Below are positions 22,405 through 34,032 of a stretch of 64,000 bases of DNA, one piece after another (within the stretch, counting starts at the first letter, position 1; every line of letters starts with the position of its first letter). The DNA comes from Margaritispora aquatica (Eukaryota; Ascomycota; Leotiomycetes; Helotiales; Discinellaceae), in NCBI GenBank assembly GCA_007644065.1, contig VJWN01000037.1, forward strand, positions 124,001 to 188,000, given 5' to 3'. Position numbers and translations under genes: made by a program. The notes under the pieces are model-generated. The model made no database searches. It saw only the letters and a program-made list of their open reading frames with translations, and was not told the DNA's origin.

Positions 22405-25369
22405 CAGTGTGGCCAATAAGTCAGTCAGTCAGCTAATCAGCGAGGCAGATATATAGCTTACTTGCTAATATGATTGAGAATCTTCGCTGACTTGCTTACA
22501 ATAGCTTATAAGCTCGTTGTTAGCGAAGCTATATATCTAATTGTACCGTATTCTACGTAGTTAACATCTTAATAGCGCCTCGCTACTACTAGTTTTTTAG
22601 TACTTCCTAATACTATAGTATATCTTGTAATAAACGAGAGCTCTCTAGTGTAGTAATCTTAGTGTAAGAAGAGAATACTCGTTCGTATTTAGCGCTTATA
22701 GTAGGTATAGAAAGGTAGTCGAAAGCTATTTTTATAAGCTTAGGCTAGTGTGCTTCTCTTGATTTCTAGTATTCGAAGACTAGAATATAACTAATTAGAG
22801 ACTCTTCGAGATAGAGATGGAGCTGATCCCTCCGACCTGATAGTATAGGTACTACTTGTATAGTACTATGAGGAGCTCTTTTGTTGAGTTCCTGGTCTAA
22901 GAACGAAAGCTTTGATTGCGGTATAATTATAGGAGCGACTTGAGCTCTACTTTGAATAGGCCCTCTGTAGTCTTTCTCCTAGAAAGAACGTAACGTAGAC
23001 TTCCCGGTTTGGATATACCTCCTTGCTATACCTGTCTATTTCTCTTTAAAATATACCTATTTCTACCGAGGATATAGTACAATAGTACCTAGCTATACGA
23101 TCGAGTTGTCTGTTTTTGAATACTATTTATCTACTATATTCTACGCGTATGTGATTGAGTTTTGAATACCTACGTGGTGATTAAAAGCGCCTGCCTTTGA
23201 CTTAGTTTCGAGCTTTTCGAAATGATCGAGGATGATATTAAACATAGGAAGTACCTCCTATAATACGCTATACGATGATTTAGATGTATCTTCTTGTAGA
23301 TCTATATTGCCTTCTAGGCCCTTCGTTAGATAGAATAGAAGATTAAGCTAATCTTTAATAATTTGTAATATATCCTAATCGTCGTCTATAAGAAGGTCGT
23401 TTATAACTACTTCGATGTTAAGGTTATCTATAGAATTTCGAAGGAGGCGTTAATACTTATTGATCGCGATTCGAAGCTCTAACGCTCTACGAATTATAGA
23501 ATAAGATACGTTCTATCTAATGCCTCCGTCAAGAACGAGCTGCTAGATCTTGCCTTCTACAACGCTTTCGTTAAGAGATTCTAGTGAACGAAATATATCC
23601 GATCGTTTTCTAGATACTATAATGTACGTAACTATATTGTATAGCTTTTCTAAAACACTCCGTTTTCTCTATAGCTCCCTACGATCAGGAGCACCTACCT
23701 TCTTGTATTCAATACCGAATAACGCTTTATCTTAGCTAAAGAGATATACGTCTACGATGAGATTAATAATATAGCTTATATAGCGAAGCCGTTTTAATAT
23801 AGGATCAAAACCTATAACGTAGCTAAGCTCTACAAGAGTAGTATTATTATTAGGTATATTGTCGAGAACGAAGTAACTAAGATTATCTATAGTAATACTA
23901 AAACGTTTAAGTAGAGAGAGAATAACTATATATTGATCTAATATAATTAATAGAATAAATTAAGCTATAAAAGTACTCTTACCTACTTCTAACTTGCCGT
24001 AATCTAGAAGGCTAGGGAGGCCAATTAATCGGGTAACGTTTTTATAGTACTTGTTAATAAAATATACTACTACTCTAACTATACTAATCTTCTTTTTTTT
24101 CGACCTCTATCTATTAAATAATATAGAGATTCTTGACTTTGTAACTCTAATCTCCTCGATAATCTACGGCTTAAAATACTTAAACATCTTATAGACCTAA
24201 GTGTTAATAGTAGTGTATAAGGTTAGAAGAGCTTTAGATATATCGATATTAGCGATTTTAAAGAGACGTAGTAGCTGTAGCGAAGATGCTTTTCTTTACT
24301 TAATATTATTATAAATTATCTATTCTAGAAAAGTACACTTAAATTCGAGCTATCGGAATAGAATAACACGCTTATAATCGCTATCTACAACTCTAGAAGC
24401 TTGTATAGGAATACTTTCGTAGAGTGCTCTCTAAATATCCCTATCTTGGTTAAGGTAGTATATATTAAGAAGGTACTTTTCGACGTTTCGAAGAGTTTCT
24501 ATATTAAAGTACTATCTTTTACCTTTCGAAAACGTAGTATCGTAATAACCTAATTAAGTTTAAAGTTAGTATCTCTACGTAAATATCGGTTTTAAAGCTC
24601 TTATATATCTTATAGGCCTAGACTATAGTATCTTTACGCGTATTATCGTTAAGGGTATATCTAAGGTACTATACCTACGATGTCCTAGGCTTCTTCGTCG
24701 TACTAATAAGTGTATGCTTCGTAGGAAAACGCTTCTAAATTAGTAATCTATCGTTATATAGCGGTTCTCTAGTTATAAACGGTAAATAGGTCGAAGGTAG
24801 TATTTTTTTTAGCGTTTTAAAAGGGTTATAATTATCGTTCTATATTAGTTTAACTCTTTTATACGTATCCCGGATAAGCTTATTTTAGGCCTTAGTACCT
24901 ATAAGGCGACCAAACGTGCTAGAGAGAGTTTTAGATAATAATATAGATAGCGTAGAGGAGATTTTACGATTAGTATTTGATTTAAGAACAATAATCTCGT
25001 TATTAGAAGCTATAGCGTGTAAAGAGTAGGGCTAGTAAAAGAGTAAATAATTATAATACGGGGATAAATATTATATCTAGCTAAAGGGCGAAGGCGGAAT
25101 AGAGTAGTAGAATCAAGAATTAGACTAATAACAAAGCTTTATTTCGATTATATAACGAATATTTAAAAATACTAGATCTATATACTTCCCTGAAAATATT
25201 AATTTATAACTTCGAAATCTTTAAAATTAATAGCTCTAGCTTATAAGTTAGTATATCAGCGTAAGAAAACTACGCTAACTTGCTGATATAAATTAAATCT
25301 CAAGCTGATAGGCTTCTTGGCGTAGCTTATAGGCTCGCTGATTAGCTAGCTTGCTTACTGGCCACTCTG
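22405..25369 (-). mobile_element. Complete but decayed hAT-superfamily DNA transposon
   Basis: 2,965 bp flanked by a perfect 8-bp direct repeat GACGATGG (22397-22404 and 25370-25377), the target-site duplication length of hAT elements. The ends are inverted repeats starting CAG: left CAGTGTGGCCAATAAG, right (reverse complement) CAGAGTGGCCAGTAAG; both continue to AGCTAATCAGCGAG about 20 nt further in. Several GCTTATAAGC-like subterminal motifs follow, as in hAT transposase-binding ends. The interior is AT-rich with abundant TpA, little CpA/TpG and retained CpG, the signature of RIP. On the minus strand near 22668-22727 the C-terminal hAT dimerisation motif still reads AFDYLSIPTISAKYERVFSS; upstream, a TAG sits where a Trp is usual. 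No intact ORF remains. The transposase therefore ran right to left and the element is inactive. Confidence 0.9.
22668..22760 (-). pseudogene. Remnant of hAT transposase C-terminal dimerisation domain
   Basis: Read on the minus strand, this stretch encodes a recognisable hATC motif: a TAG (for Trp), PKLIKIAFDYLSIP, then ISAKYERVFSS. The family consensus has W...YP.LS..A.D.LSIPA.SA..ERVFS at the same spacing. The remainder of the transposase is interrupted by many stops, mostly TAG/TAA, as expected of C-to-T change at CpA. Confidence 0.85.
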
Positions 25370-25377
25370 GACGATGG
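25370..25377. repeat. Right 8-bp target-site duplication of hAT element
   Basis: GACGATGG, identical to 22397-22404. The two extra matching bases before it (TG) belong to the CTG end of the inverted repeat. Confidence 0.9.
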
Positions 25378-26419
25378 AGTTGGGCAGGACCCGCTCCTCG
25401 TCTTGAATCATGTTCTGATCTATCTCGCGTAACGTATAATGATGTAGACATACTTAATATTATGATTAAACTTGAAGAACTGATGTTAAGTGTAATAGTA
25501 GAGTGAGACGTGGCGCAGTTGACATCTTTGAGCAAATGATCTATCGTGAGGTGGTGAATTCATTTAGATTGACACTCGCTTGTCATTTCGATTCCATAAC
25601 TTTAACTTTACTCTGATCACAAAACTTGAGCTTTAAACTCTCACTTCTATCTCTACGCTCCTTCTTGAGATGATAGAGGCCATGAATCTCGTTTGGCTAC
25701 TAAATTCTCAAGATCTGATACTCCTTCACTCCTACGGTCTCTGATCTCATTATCTCCTTCCACCTTCACACAAACTATTACTTATTCTTTCGTGAATCAA
25801 TTCGCCAATCTTTTTGAACCTCTTCGTTTCAAAGCTTAGGCCTTAAGGTTTATCATACGCTCTCTGCTCACGCTTTTGACCTTCCGTTTCTGGCAATTAT
25901 CTTCGCAACTTCCTCTGATCCTCTCACAGCCAACACACCGGAATTACAATTCAGAATAGGTACCACGCTACTCCAATACTCACCAACTTGTTATCTCACT
26001 GCATGTCAAAACCAAGGTAATACTTGCTCTTCTTTCCCATCAATTCCTCTCATCAATCATCTCTTTCAGCTTTGGACTAGCCTCACCACTCAGAAACTCG
26101 AATTGGCAGCTATATTTCGAGCATAGATAGCTGATGGGACAATCGCACAGAAAGCCATCAAACTAAAACTATTGTTACGGTGCTGCTATCTCTAGCTGTG
26201 ACAGAAAAGCCTTGACATGTTCCTTCGCTGAGTCTTCCAGATTTACGGCAATCCAGAAGCACTTCAAACACGATATCATCTTCTATTACCTTACTGGTCG
26301 AAGTATCAATAGTCAGTACTTGCCTATCTTGGTGTCGCCGAATCCATAGATCTGGAGCCAAACTGCCTTTCGGCTACAAGATTTGAGCAAAGAGCTGCCT
26401 GTTGAATGTTAAATTCAAA
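25378..26419. other. Intergenic between hAT element and paralogue pair
   Basis: About 1 kb. Only short unsupported frames are present. Sequence after 25377 returns to normal base composition, so RIP-like change stops at the element boundary. Confidence 0.55.
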
Positions 26420-28151
26420 ATGGCGTGAGTCCATCCACCTCAATCATACTTTCATTTATGAACTTGGATCATAACTTCATTCTTATATGATGCTGACTTG
26501 ATTTAGGTCTTCAACAAAACCAGGTATTATACTCGAACTTAAAGCAAACCCTCAACCCAATGCAACATCAAACCCTAGAGAAGCAGGCAAGTCGATATCA
26601 GCTCAACCAGTGAACAAAACCATGAACGCGAGAGAAAATGGTCCAGCTCTACCTAAGCGACCAAGAGGTGAGGATGAAGACTTGGAAGCGAGACGCGAGA
26701 GTAAGAGACAGAAGAGTGATGAGGATATGGAAAGCTCTATTGTTGAACCCCACTCGGACGTCGAATCTGATAAACGCTTGAACTCGCTCATCACCGCCAC
26801 TTCTCTCGCTCATAGCTCAAAGGAAAGTCACTCTTCCATCCCAAATATCCTTAGGTCTGCGGAGCTGCCTCAAGATTTGGAGGTTTCTATTCCTAAAGTC
26901 GACTCAGATGTCAAGTCTAATGAAAGTCACGAATCACTTTCCTCAGTCACTTCTTCCACATCTGGGTTGGAACTTAGGGTTCCACTCACCATCTCTGGTC
27001 CTTTCTCTGGCAATATTCCTCAAGATGTAACTAATTTGAATGCCAAATCGCCTTCTCAAAGCATCTCTGATGATTCCGATACGCCAGACAATGAGGACCA
27101 TTTAAGTAATGGAGGATCTTTGCGTGGAACAGAGAGCACGGTCGAAAATGATACCGTGCAAAGAAAAGGTGTAAAGACGAAAGAGCATGAAGCAGCCGTG
27201 GATGAGAAAGAGAAAGAAACCGAAGCCTTTAACACTATTCGCAACCGCAAATACAAGACAACGGACAGCGATCTTAGCGACACATTGACCCAGATTTTCG
27301 AGCTAGCAGAGAAATCGTTGTTGGATACTGAACCGATCAACCTCCAAGAACTCAAAATTCTCATAGACCACGCCCAGTTGACACGTAAAGTCCTTGCAGA
27401 CAAGTACAAGTCAGCCACCTACAAAAAGTCTCCAACCAAGAAAAAAGTGCAGGAAAATCACCCTGAGACATCGGAAGAGGTGTTGAAACTGCTCCGTGGA
27501 CCAGCAGAGCTCAAGCATCCATGGGCAGTCACGCCCGAGTCTTATAAAATAATACCATCTAGCGGGATGCTCATGCGTGTGACTGATGAGGCGAGTATGG
27601 GGAAGTGCTACCCAGACATCGGATTCCTTACTCGAAAGTCACAAGATAATTTAAGTACATATGCGAAGAGAAAGGCGTCGTTGGGACTCCATCTGAACTA
27701 TCGCAATAGGCAATTGACTTCTTGGATTTCACTCACTAGCAACTTGCGAGATTTCAGAGAGACATGGATCGCGCACATGCTTAAGCGGGACGAGAAGCGA
27801 CCTTCAAGGTGTACCGTGAAGCTTCACTTCATCAATTGTCATGCACGCCTTGATGCTGGTTGGCCGATTCTGCGTGTCACAGATGAGATGAAATACTATG
27901 GTATTGATCCAGAAAGACAGGACGCGCCATTCTTTCAGAGCGAGTTTGTGATGCCGTTTCGCGTCCCAGTTCAGCAGATTGTTGCCACCTACTGCTGGAC
28001 TGCGGTCACTACGTATATGAGGAAGCACAGCTGCGATTTCTACGCATGGCACGATAGAGTGGTGGTTCCAGCATTCATGGAGCACGAGGAAGCGCGGAAG
28101 GAGAAGCGGGAGGCTAGGATACAGGCGGGCTGTGTTTGCTGTGGCCATTGA
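26420..28151 (+). CDS. Uncharacterised fungal protein, first of a tandem paralogue pair (possible ART-like fold)
   Basis: Exon 1 is only ATGGC (26420-26424). After an 82-nt GT-AG intron (26425-26506), exon 2 runs 26507-28151, giving 549 aa. Residues 1-300 are charged and Ser-rich with a probable nuclear signal (KRPRGEDEDLEARRESKRQK). The conserved C-terminal domain (about 335-549) is shared with the gene at 28881. It holds HPW, MRVTDEAS (R359), NYRNRQLTSWISLTS (about 405-413), a LKRDEKRPSR link, SEFVMPFRVPVQQIVATYCW (E481) and a terminal GCVCCGH. I believe this is the fungal domain catalogued as DUF7587. The order Arg, (F/W)-I-S, Glu resembles ADP-ribosyltransferases, but the activity is unproven. 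Upstream bases of exon 2 read in frame from the tiny exon, which fixes the start. Confidence 0.75.
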
Positions 28152-28880
28152 GCGGAGGATGAGATTTTACGATATTTTCGAAAATATTGGGGCATATTAC
28201 ACAACTTGAGCAGATGGTTCATGGATTTAACGGTAGGCTGGCCCGGATCTGCAGATAGTGAGGTCGCAATTTTCTGATACTTGTGCAACAAGTTCTCCAT
28301 GAAAATTTTGCTATTATCTGGCGAGGATTTTACACATCAGATAAAATACATTTCAATTTGACCCCACAGTCTCCCTAAGCAAGCCAGAATTCATATCCCC
28401 TCGTCTGCAGACTCGGTTGCTACAAATTCTCACATTTCGCTTCTCCACTAGAGCTCTTTTCACCTCGAGTTTCCCTCTGTTCTTCCACCTGCAAGGTCTT
28501 CGATCTATACTCTTTCTAACATTACTTGAGACTGAGGCTATAGCAAGCAAACGGCTAGAGCAGAGAAGTCACAACACACACTTCACTCCAACCTCTTACT
28601 CACTACAACAAAAAAGATCCAGTACTCCTCTACGATTTGTCGGTAAAACTGCGTATTGAAATCCGAAGAAAACTTCGATCTCAACTGCAAGATCTTTCAA
28701 TTACGTTCATACTTTCGACATTCAGACAAAGCGCCTGCAGATCTTGGTTTCGATCTGAACTTTCGCTAACTATTACGGGTCGAAAAGCAAGCGATTCATA
28801 AGATCTAATGCTCTGACTGAGTGTTCAGGCAGATTTCGATAGGAGAGACTAGGTATCGGCACTTGTACTTCAGATTGAAG
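28152..28880. other. Intergenic between the two tandem paralogues
   Basis: 729 bp with no gene. It serves as 3' flank of one copy and promoter of the next. Confidence 0.6.
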
Positions 28881-30223
28881 ATGGGGTAAGGCTTCTTGAT
28901 ACTCTCCTCAACCTGAATATGTTGTTCCCATCACACACATCTAACAGAAATTTGGCCATCTGCTAACTCAAAACCAGACCTAAACGTCACCACCCTAGCT
29001 CAGGCGGAGGTGCAGCTGTTCTAAAAAATGCCCGTCCTCTCAAAAGAAAGAGAGCATACCAAGAAGACGACAAGCAATTAGAAGAAGGCCATAATCGGAA
29101 ACTCGTTCTTAGACAAAAACGCCCTTCATCATTGACACCAAGATACCCAACCGCAATTTCTCTCAGTCCGCCGGCCACAAATAGCTCCAGTGGCAGGGTG
29201 ACAGCCTCAACCACCGACGATGAAGACAAGGCGAGCGAAGACAAGCAATACGCAGCCGAAAGAGAAGAAAACGCACAATTCCAACTTGCCCAGAACCGCT
29301 TCTTTCGGTCTCTTGACGACGAGCAAGATGATCTCCTCCGTGAACTAAAAGATCGGCTCGGCAATCACACATTGAGCAAAGAGGAAAGGGACAAGATGAT
29401 TGACAGATGCCAGGTCTTGCGTCGTGCCATGACCGACAAGTACAATACCATGAACGGGAAGAAAAGCGTGCAACGCGGCAAAACAGCTATTACGGCTTAC
29501 CCCGAAACAGCTGCTGGAATCAACCACCGCCTGCTCGGCGACGAGGAGCGCAAACACCCTTGGATCGTCGATTTAAAGTTAAACGTTGAGCTGCCGCATC
29601 ATGGCATGTTCTTCCGCGTCACTGATGAGGCCAGCAAGGCGAAGTTCTACTACGAGAAGGGGCTCTTCTCAGGGGGTTCTGAATCTTCACTCAATACTGC
29701 TGAGGGAAGAGCCAGAGACCTCAATGCTCACTTTAATTGGGGCAATCGAAAGAGAACGGAATTCATTTCGATGGAGAGCGAGGTGAATCATTTCTTCAAC
29801 AAACGAGTTCCGCAGTTCTTGAAGAGAGATGAGAAGTGTCCTGGTAGAGACACGGTGCTCATCATTGGCATCAACGGCAACTCAGTGCGGGCAGCTGGAC
29901 TTCCAATTCTGTCGGCAAGAAAGGAATACGATCACTATCTGAGAACAAGGGAAGATGCAGTCGACACGGATGTCACCTGGTTGAACTCCGAGCAGCTGTG
30001 TTTGTTTCGTGTAGGCATCGAACATATTTATGGTGTTTGGAACTGGGAGACTATTCGAAGCTACAAGAGGGAGTACTTTAGCGGTATCCGTTTGGAAAAA
30101 TGGTACACAGAGGTGATGAAACTGGCTTTCAAGGAGCATGAGGCTGCTAGGAAGGCGGGTCGGGCATATAAGCATCCGCCAGGATGTATCTGCTGCCATT
30201 GCTCGAGTGTGAAGCCTTCTTGA
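28881..30223 (+). CDS. Uncharacterised fungal protein, second of the tandem pair (possible ART-like fold)
   Basis: Exon 1 is ATGGG (28881-28885). After a 92-nt GT-AG intron (28886-28977), exon 2 runs 28978-30223, giving 416 aa. The N-terminus is basic (PKRHHPSSGG, LKRKRAYQEDD), suggesting nuclear entry. A Lys/Asp-rich helix precedes the conserved domain (about 185-416), which aligns by eye with the upstream gene: HPW, FFRVTDEASKAKFYYEKGLF (R215), NWGNRKRTEFISMES (S266), LKRDEKCPGR, LNSEQLCLFRVGIEHIYGVW (E340) and a C-terminal GCICCHC. This copy keeps a Gly-rich turn (FSGGSESS) after the first motif, as in enterotoxin-A/pierisin-like ART folds; that is a structural guess. It is shorter than its neighbour because the disordered N-terminal region is reduced. 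Confidence 0.75.
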
Positions 30224-32166
30224 TGAGAGGGCGGGGACGTTGATGGGTGGAAAGGGAGTTGTTGATGATGCATACAGCTTAGAGAAGACATTCTGGACTT
30301 GAGAAAAGGTGGAATGGAAGGCTGTCAATTCAGATGCGCCAATCTGATATCACAAACTCTAAAGAGATTGCCGAAGACTTTCATATGCAGCATGGAATGA
30401 TTTAAATTAAGTCATTTTGTTGGCTGGTTGACGCAATACAATAAGCTTCCAACAAGAACTTCCCTGGGGTGATGAAGATAGAATTTCGTGAAGTCCACCA
30501 AATCCAAATCTAGCAAAGATTGAACACAACCAATATCTCTTTGACACTCTCCCCTAGCAACCTCCCACTTCTTGCTCTCCTCATTTTTCGCATTTTCCAC
30601 AGCCCGGATGCTCCCAGCCTCTCTTATAGTGTCTTCTAAAGTCCTGCCACTTTTAGCCAGTGGCCTTCCCGCACCATGAAACAACCGAATGTCTTAAACA
30701 GCTGGCTGGCCTAGATTCTGCGTTGTGGTCTCGATTTGTATCCCTGATGGGTTGCAATGCGTAGATTTTCGATATGTTTGCCCATCACATTTCCCGTTCA
30801 TGGTGGACGAGAAGTAGGAAGAGGTTTAAAATGTGGATGTGTGGTCGTCGGATGATATATTGAAGGAATATAGATTTGCCTTGGAACTCTCTCATGGTAA
30901 TATGAAAATGAGTACGCAACAGTAATGGTTTTTTTAATGGGATCGATTGTATAATTATGGTTCAGACTATATACTTGTAGTAGTGAAGCTTCTTGGTGGC
31001 GCAAGTAGAGAGCACACAATAACGTTATGGCGCAATTCACATGATCTGGCGACACCCTTCATGGAAAGATCATCGCCATGATAGCAAGCTGAATCTGACC
31101 TTGATTGAGCCTCAGACGAACAGTAGCCACTGAAGTATTGTTCATTCTACTATTTCTTGAGATGGATTAACAGACCTTCTTTATGGTAAGTTCAAAGCGC
31201 AATCGAAGGAGAAGAAATCCAAAAGTGGACACTCTCAGATCACTACTTCTTCCAGTGATTCAAAGCTACATAAATTACAGTCTCTCCAATTGTAGACATA
31301 ACTCTAAGCTATCGGAATAAACAAAGATTATCTAGTACTAATAGCAATTGTCTAAATCTGACGTTGTGATCTTCTATGTTTGGTTCAACAAAGACATTTA
31401 ATATGCCTACTCTCTCGAGCTATTCTGGAACACAAAGGTACACAAAAGACCTTGGACAAAGGTTTCAGCGAATGGCTCAATATCATTATCATATCCTGAA
31501 ACCAGAAGATTCAAATTCGTCATACAAAGTCAGGCAGGCTTCCCCACATCACGGCACTTGCTCCGAATGACACATGCTCATCAAGGGGAAACACCTGGGC
31601 AGCTCCATAACTTTGAAGGAGCCCTTGTGAAGATCTTTGCATATTGAAACAATGTGGATTACGAGCAGAACGAACAAAAGCAGTGTGAAGAACTGAGAAG
31701 AACGAAAAGCACTGGTGGTGTTCCATCGGAAAGCTGCACTTTTTATGTGATACAGGCAGGTTTATCCGCGTTCTGTTCATTGTTCATCGGATCTGAATCG
31801 CTTCGGAAAAGAGACAGGAGACGAGAGACGACTAGAACGGGGTAGACTTATAAGCTTGTACGCTTGAGAAAGCCAAAGTTCCAGTTCCATCTGTTCATGC
31901 GTTCAATTGTTCATCTCATGATTCGTGCCCCTGAAACTTTCTAAATCCTATTCTCTCCCCCCTCAAAAATCCCCATCCATTCAATCTCAGCCACCAACTG
32001 GAATCCCTGTTTTTCTCCTGTCAGCTTCAGCCTCCGAAAGGATCTGGGGTCGATCAACAAGTGGGAATTTTGTGGATTTGTATCCATCCAGCGCGTCAAT
32101 TGAAAGACCTTACAATATTTCCCCAAATTCCCTCCTTCAACCGTCAAACTGGCGAAACTCAGCATC
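30224..32166. other. Intergenic region
   Basis: About 1.9 kb. It holds one minus-strand frame of 130 codons with a single internal stop (30412-30801), discussed in the findings, and otherwise only short unsupported frames. The end is the promoter and leader of the F-box/LRR-like gene. Confidence 0.5.
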
Positions 32167-34032
32167 ATGAAGTGGTTCAAAAAGAAATCCAAGTCGAAAT
32201 CAGTCGACCATTCTCATGCGCCGCAGAATGGAAACGGCCACAGTCGCAGTGACTATGCGACTCGGGACATTCCGCCCTACGGAACCCCGCCTGCTTCCAG
32301 ACGACTTGGTCGCATGGTCGCCGAGCTGCCAGCTCCAATTCTACAGCGCATCTTTGGTTTTGTTTGCCCGCATACCCAGGATGAGACCTACGAGACCTGC
32401 GAGCATTCGACCATTGAGGATAGATGCATGCTATGCGATCTGCGGGATCTCTCGCATTGTGCCCAGGTCACGAAAAGATGGAGGAAAATAGCTGGACCCG
32501 TGCTGCAGGTACACCCGCGTTTAGTAGGTATTACGGGGCTGATGATGTGTCTGTAGATACCATAGCATACGAATCGATGCGGTTCACTACTGCGAATTGG
32601 AAGATATACTGGCAGAGAAGAGGAAGCGGGGTTCCTTTATGCACCGACATATCGTCCCTGAAGACACGCCGCAAGCGCGACTGAAATTACTCCAAAGGAC
32701 TCTCCTCGATAATCAGGGCACATATGGTCTCTCGGTCAGGTACCTGAAGTCGCCTTATATGGCAAGGGAGACGTGCAAAGCAGATTTGGCAAGATGTGCA
32801 GCACTATGTCCAAACTTGCGGTACATCGACTTACCAGAAGGCATATTTTCCGACGACCCATCATGTCATACCCTGAAGCAGGAAATAATGGGACGGTGTC
32901 CAGATCTGAGGAAGATGGCATATACCAGTGGTTCTGAGAGGAGTTTCGAAATGCTGCTGAGTGGCCAGCTGTGGAGGAATCTAGAAGTGTTAGAGCTCTC
33001 CAGGTTGAATATGGATACCACAGTACTACGGAGGGCACTTGGAACTCTGCCACAGCTTCGCGCTCTCAAGGTAACTGATATGAAAACTTTCCGCGATGAT
33101 GTTTTCCAGGACAACAATTATCTTCCACCATTTCCTGCCTTAACAGAACTTGTTTTTGAGAACACACCCAATGTTACTGCGTCTGGTTTGGCAGCACATC
33201 TGTCTACAGTACCACATGTGTTGAAGACCCTATCTTGCACAGAGACAGGTGTACATCCATCGGCATTGCATTTGATTTTGTCTGTGGCCACAAATATCGA
33301 GCATCTGTCTATTACGGAATCGGTCCTTACTCCTTTCCCTGCAGCTGGAAGTGTTCCCCTGCTACAATCAAGGTGTTTGAAGACTATGCACTACGAAATC
33401 ACATCTGGAACATCTGCAAATTCCTACTCAAATACTACAGCAAGCTACTACTCCTACCTGACTTCTTCACTGATGTCCGGTAGTCTACCAAGCTTGGCGG
33501 AGCTTTACGTTCGAGGTAAGTTGTTTGCCAGCACTAAGTATCATCCACCTAACACAGCACAGATCCCGAATTTCCAGAAACTCTGCTTGACCTCGCACCA
33601 CCCATGCCAGGCTACGCTCTGGATCCCGACAACTTTACTCCTCCAAACCCCTCTTTTGGCTCCTCACCTTCAAACCCACGTCTCAGCTCTAATAATCCAT
33701 TCGCTAAGATGCAAATGGGAACTGGTCTCAAGCAAGAGCTTGAGGTCTACAGCAAAGGTCTGGATGAGATGGAATGGAATTTCTCCAAAGTCCAACCTCC
33801 CACACAACCCGGTCGTCGTGGCTCTGCTACTGCTGCTCGGCCAATATCGTCGTATGGGCTGGGCAGCTCGGAGGCGTTGGGCAAGTGGCAGAATCAAGGC
33901 GCAAGGAAGAGTGTCATTGTTGGTAATGGATTTGGAGGCTTTCTTGCTGTACCTACGGATGGTGGCAGGCCGAGTACGAGCTCAGGCGAGCAGACGAGGA
34001 AGAGGGGAAGTCAGTATGATATGTGGCGTTGA
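32167..34032 (+). CDS. F-box protein with LRR-like repeats (first splice junction out of frame)
   Basis: Exon 1 (32167-32508) encodes a Lys-rich start (MKWFKKKSKSKS) and an F-box (VAELPAPILQRIFGFVCP) followed by a Cys cluster and RWRKIAGPVLQ. Homology-like sequence resumes at 32558 with YHSIRIDAVHYCELEDILAE and continues through Leu-rich repeats (LRYIDLPEGIF, LEVLELSRLNM, LRALKVTDM, LKTLSC, IEHLSI). A second intron is clean (33516-33562, branch CTAAC). Exon 3 (33563-34032) is Pro/Ser-rich and ends in SQYDMWR. The first junction is odd: the natural donor (32509) and acceptor (AG at 32555-32556) leave one extra A and shift the frame. The protein would be an SCF substrate receptor. Function by family only. 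Confidence 0.8.

Noticed and set aside
22405..25369. Mutator-like element with a 10-bp target duplication
   Set aside because: A 10-bp match (TGGACGATGG) is visible, but assigning the first two bases to the CTG end gives matching CAG termini, an 8-bp duplication and a hAT dimerisation motif.
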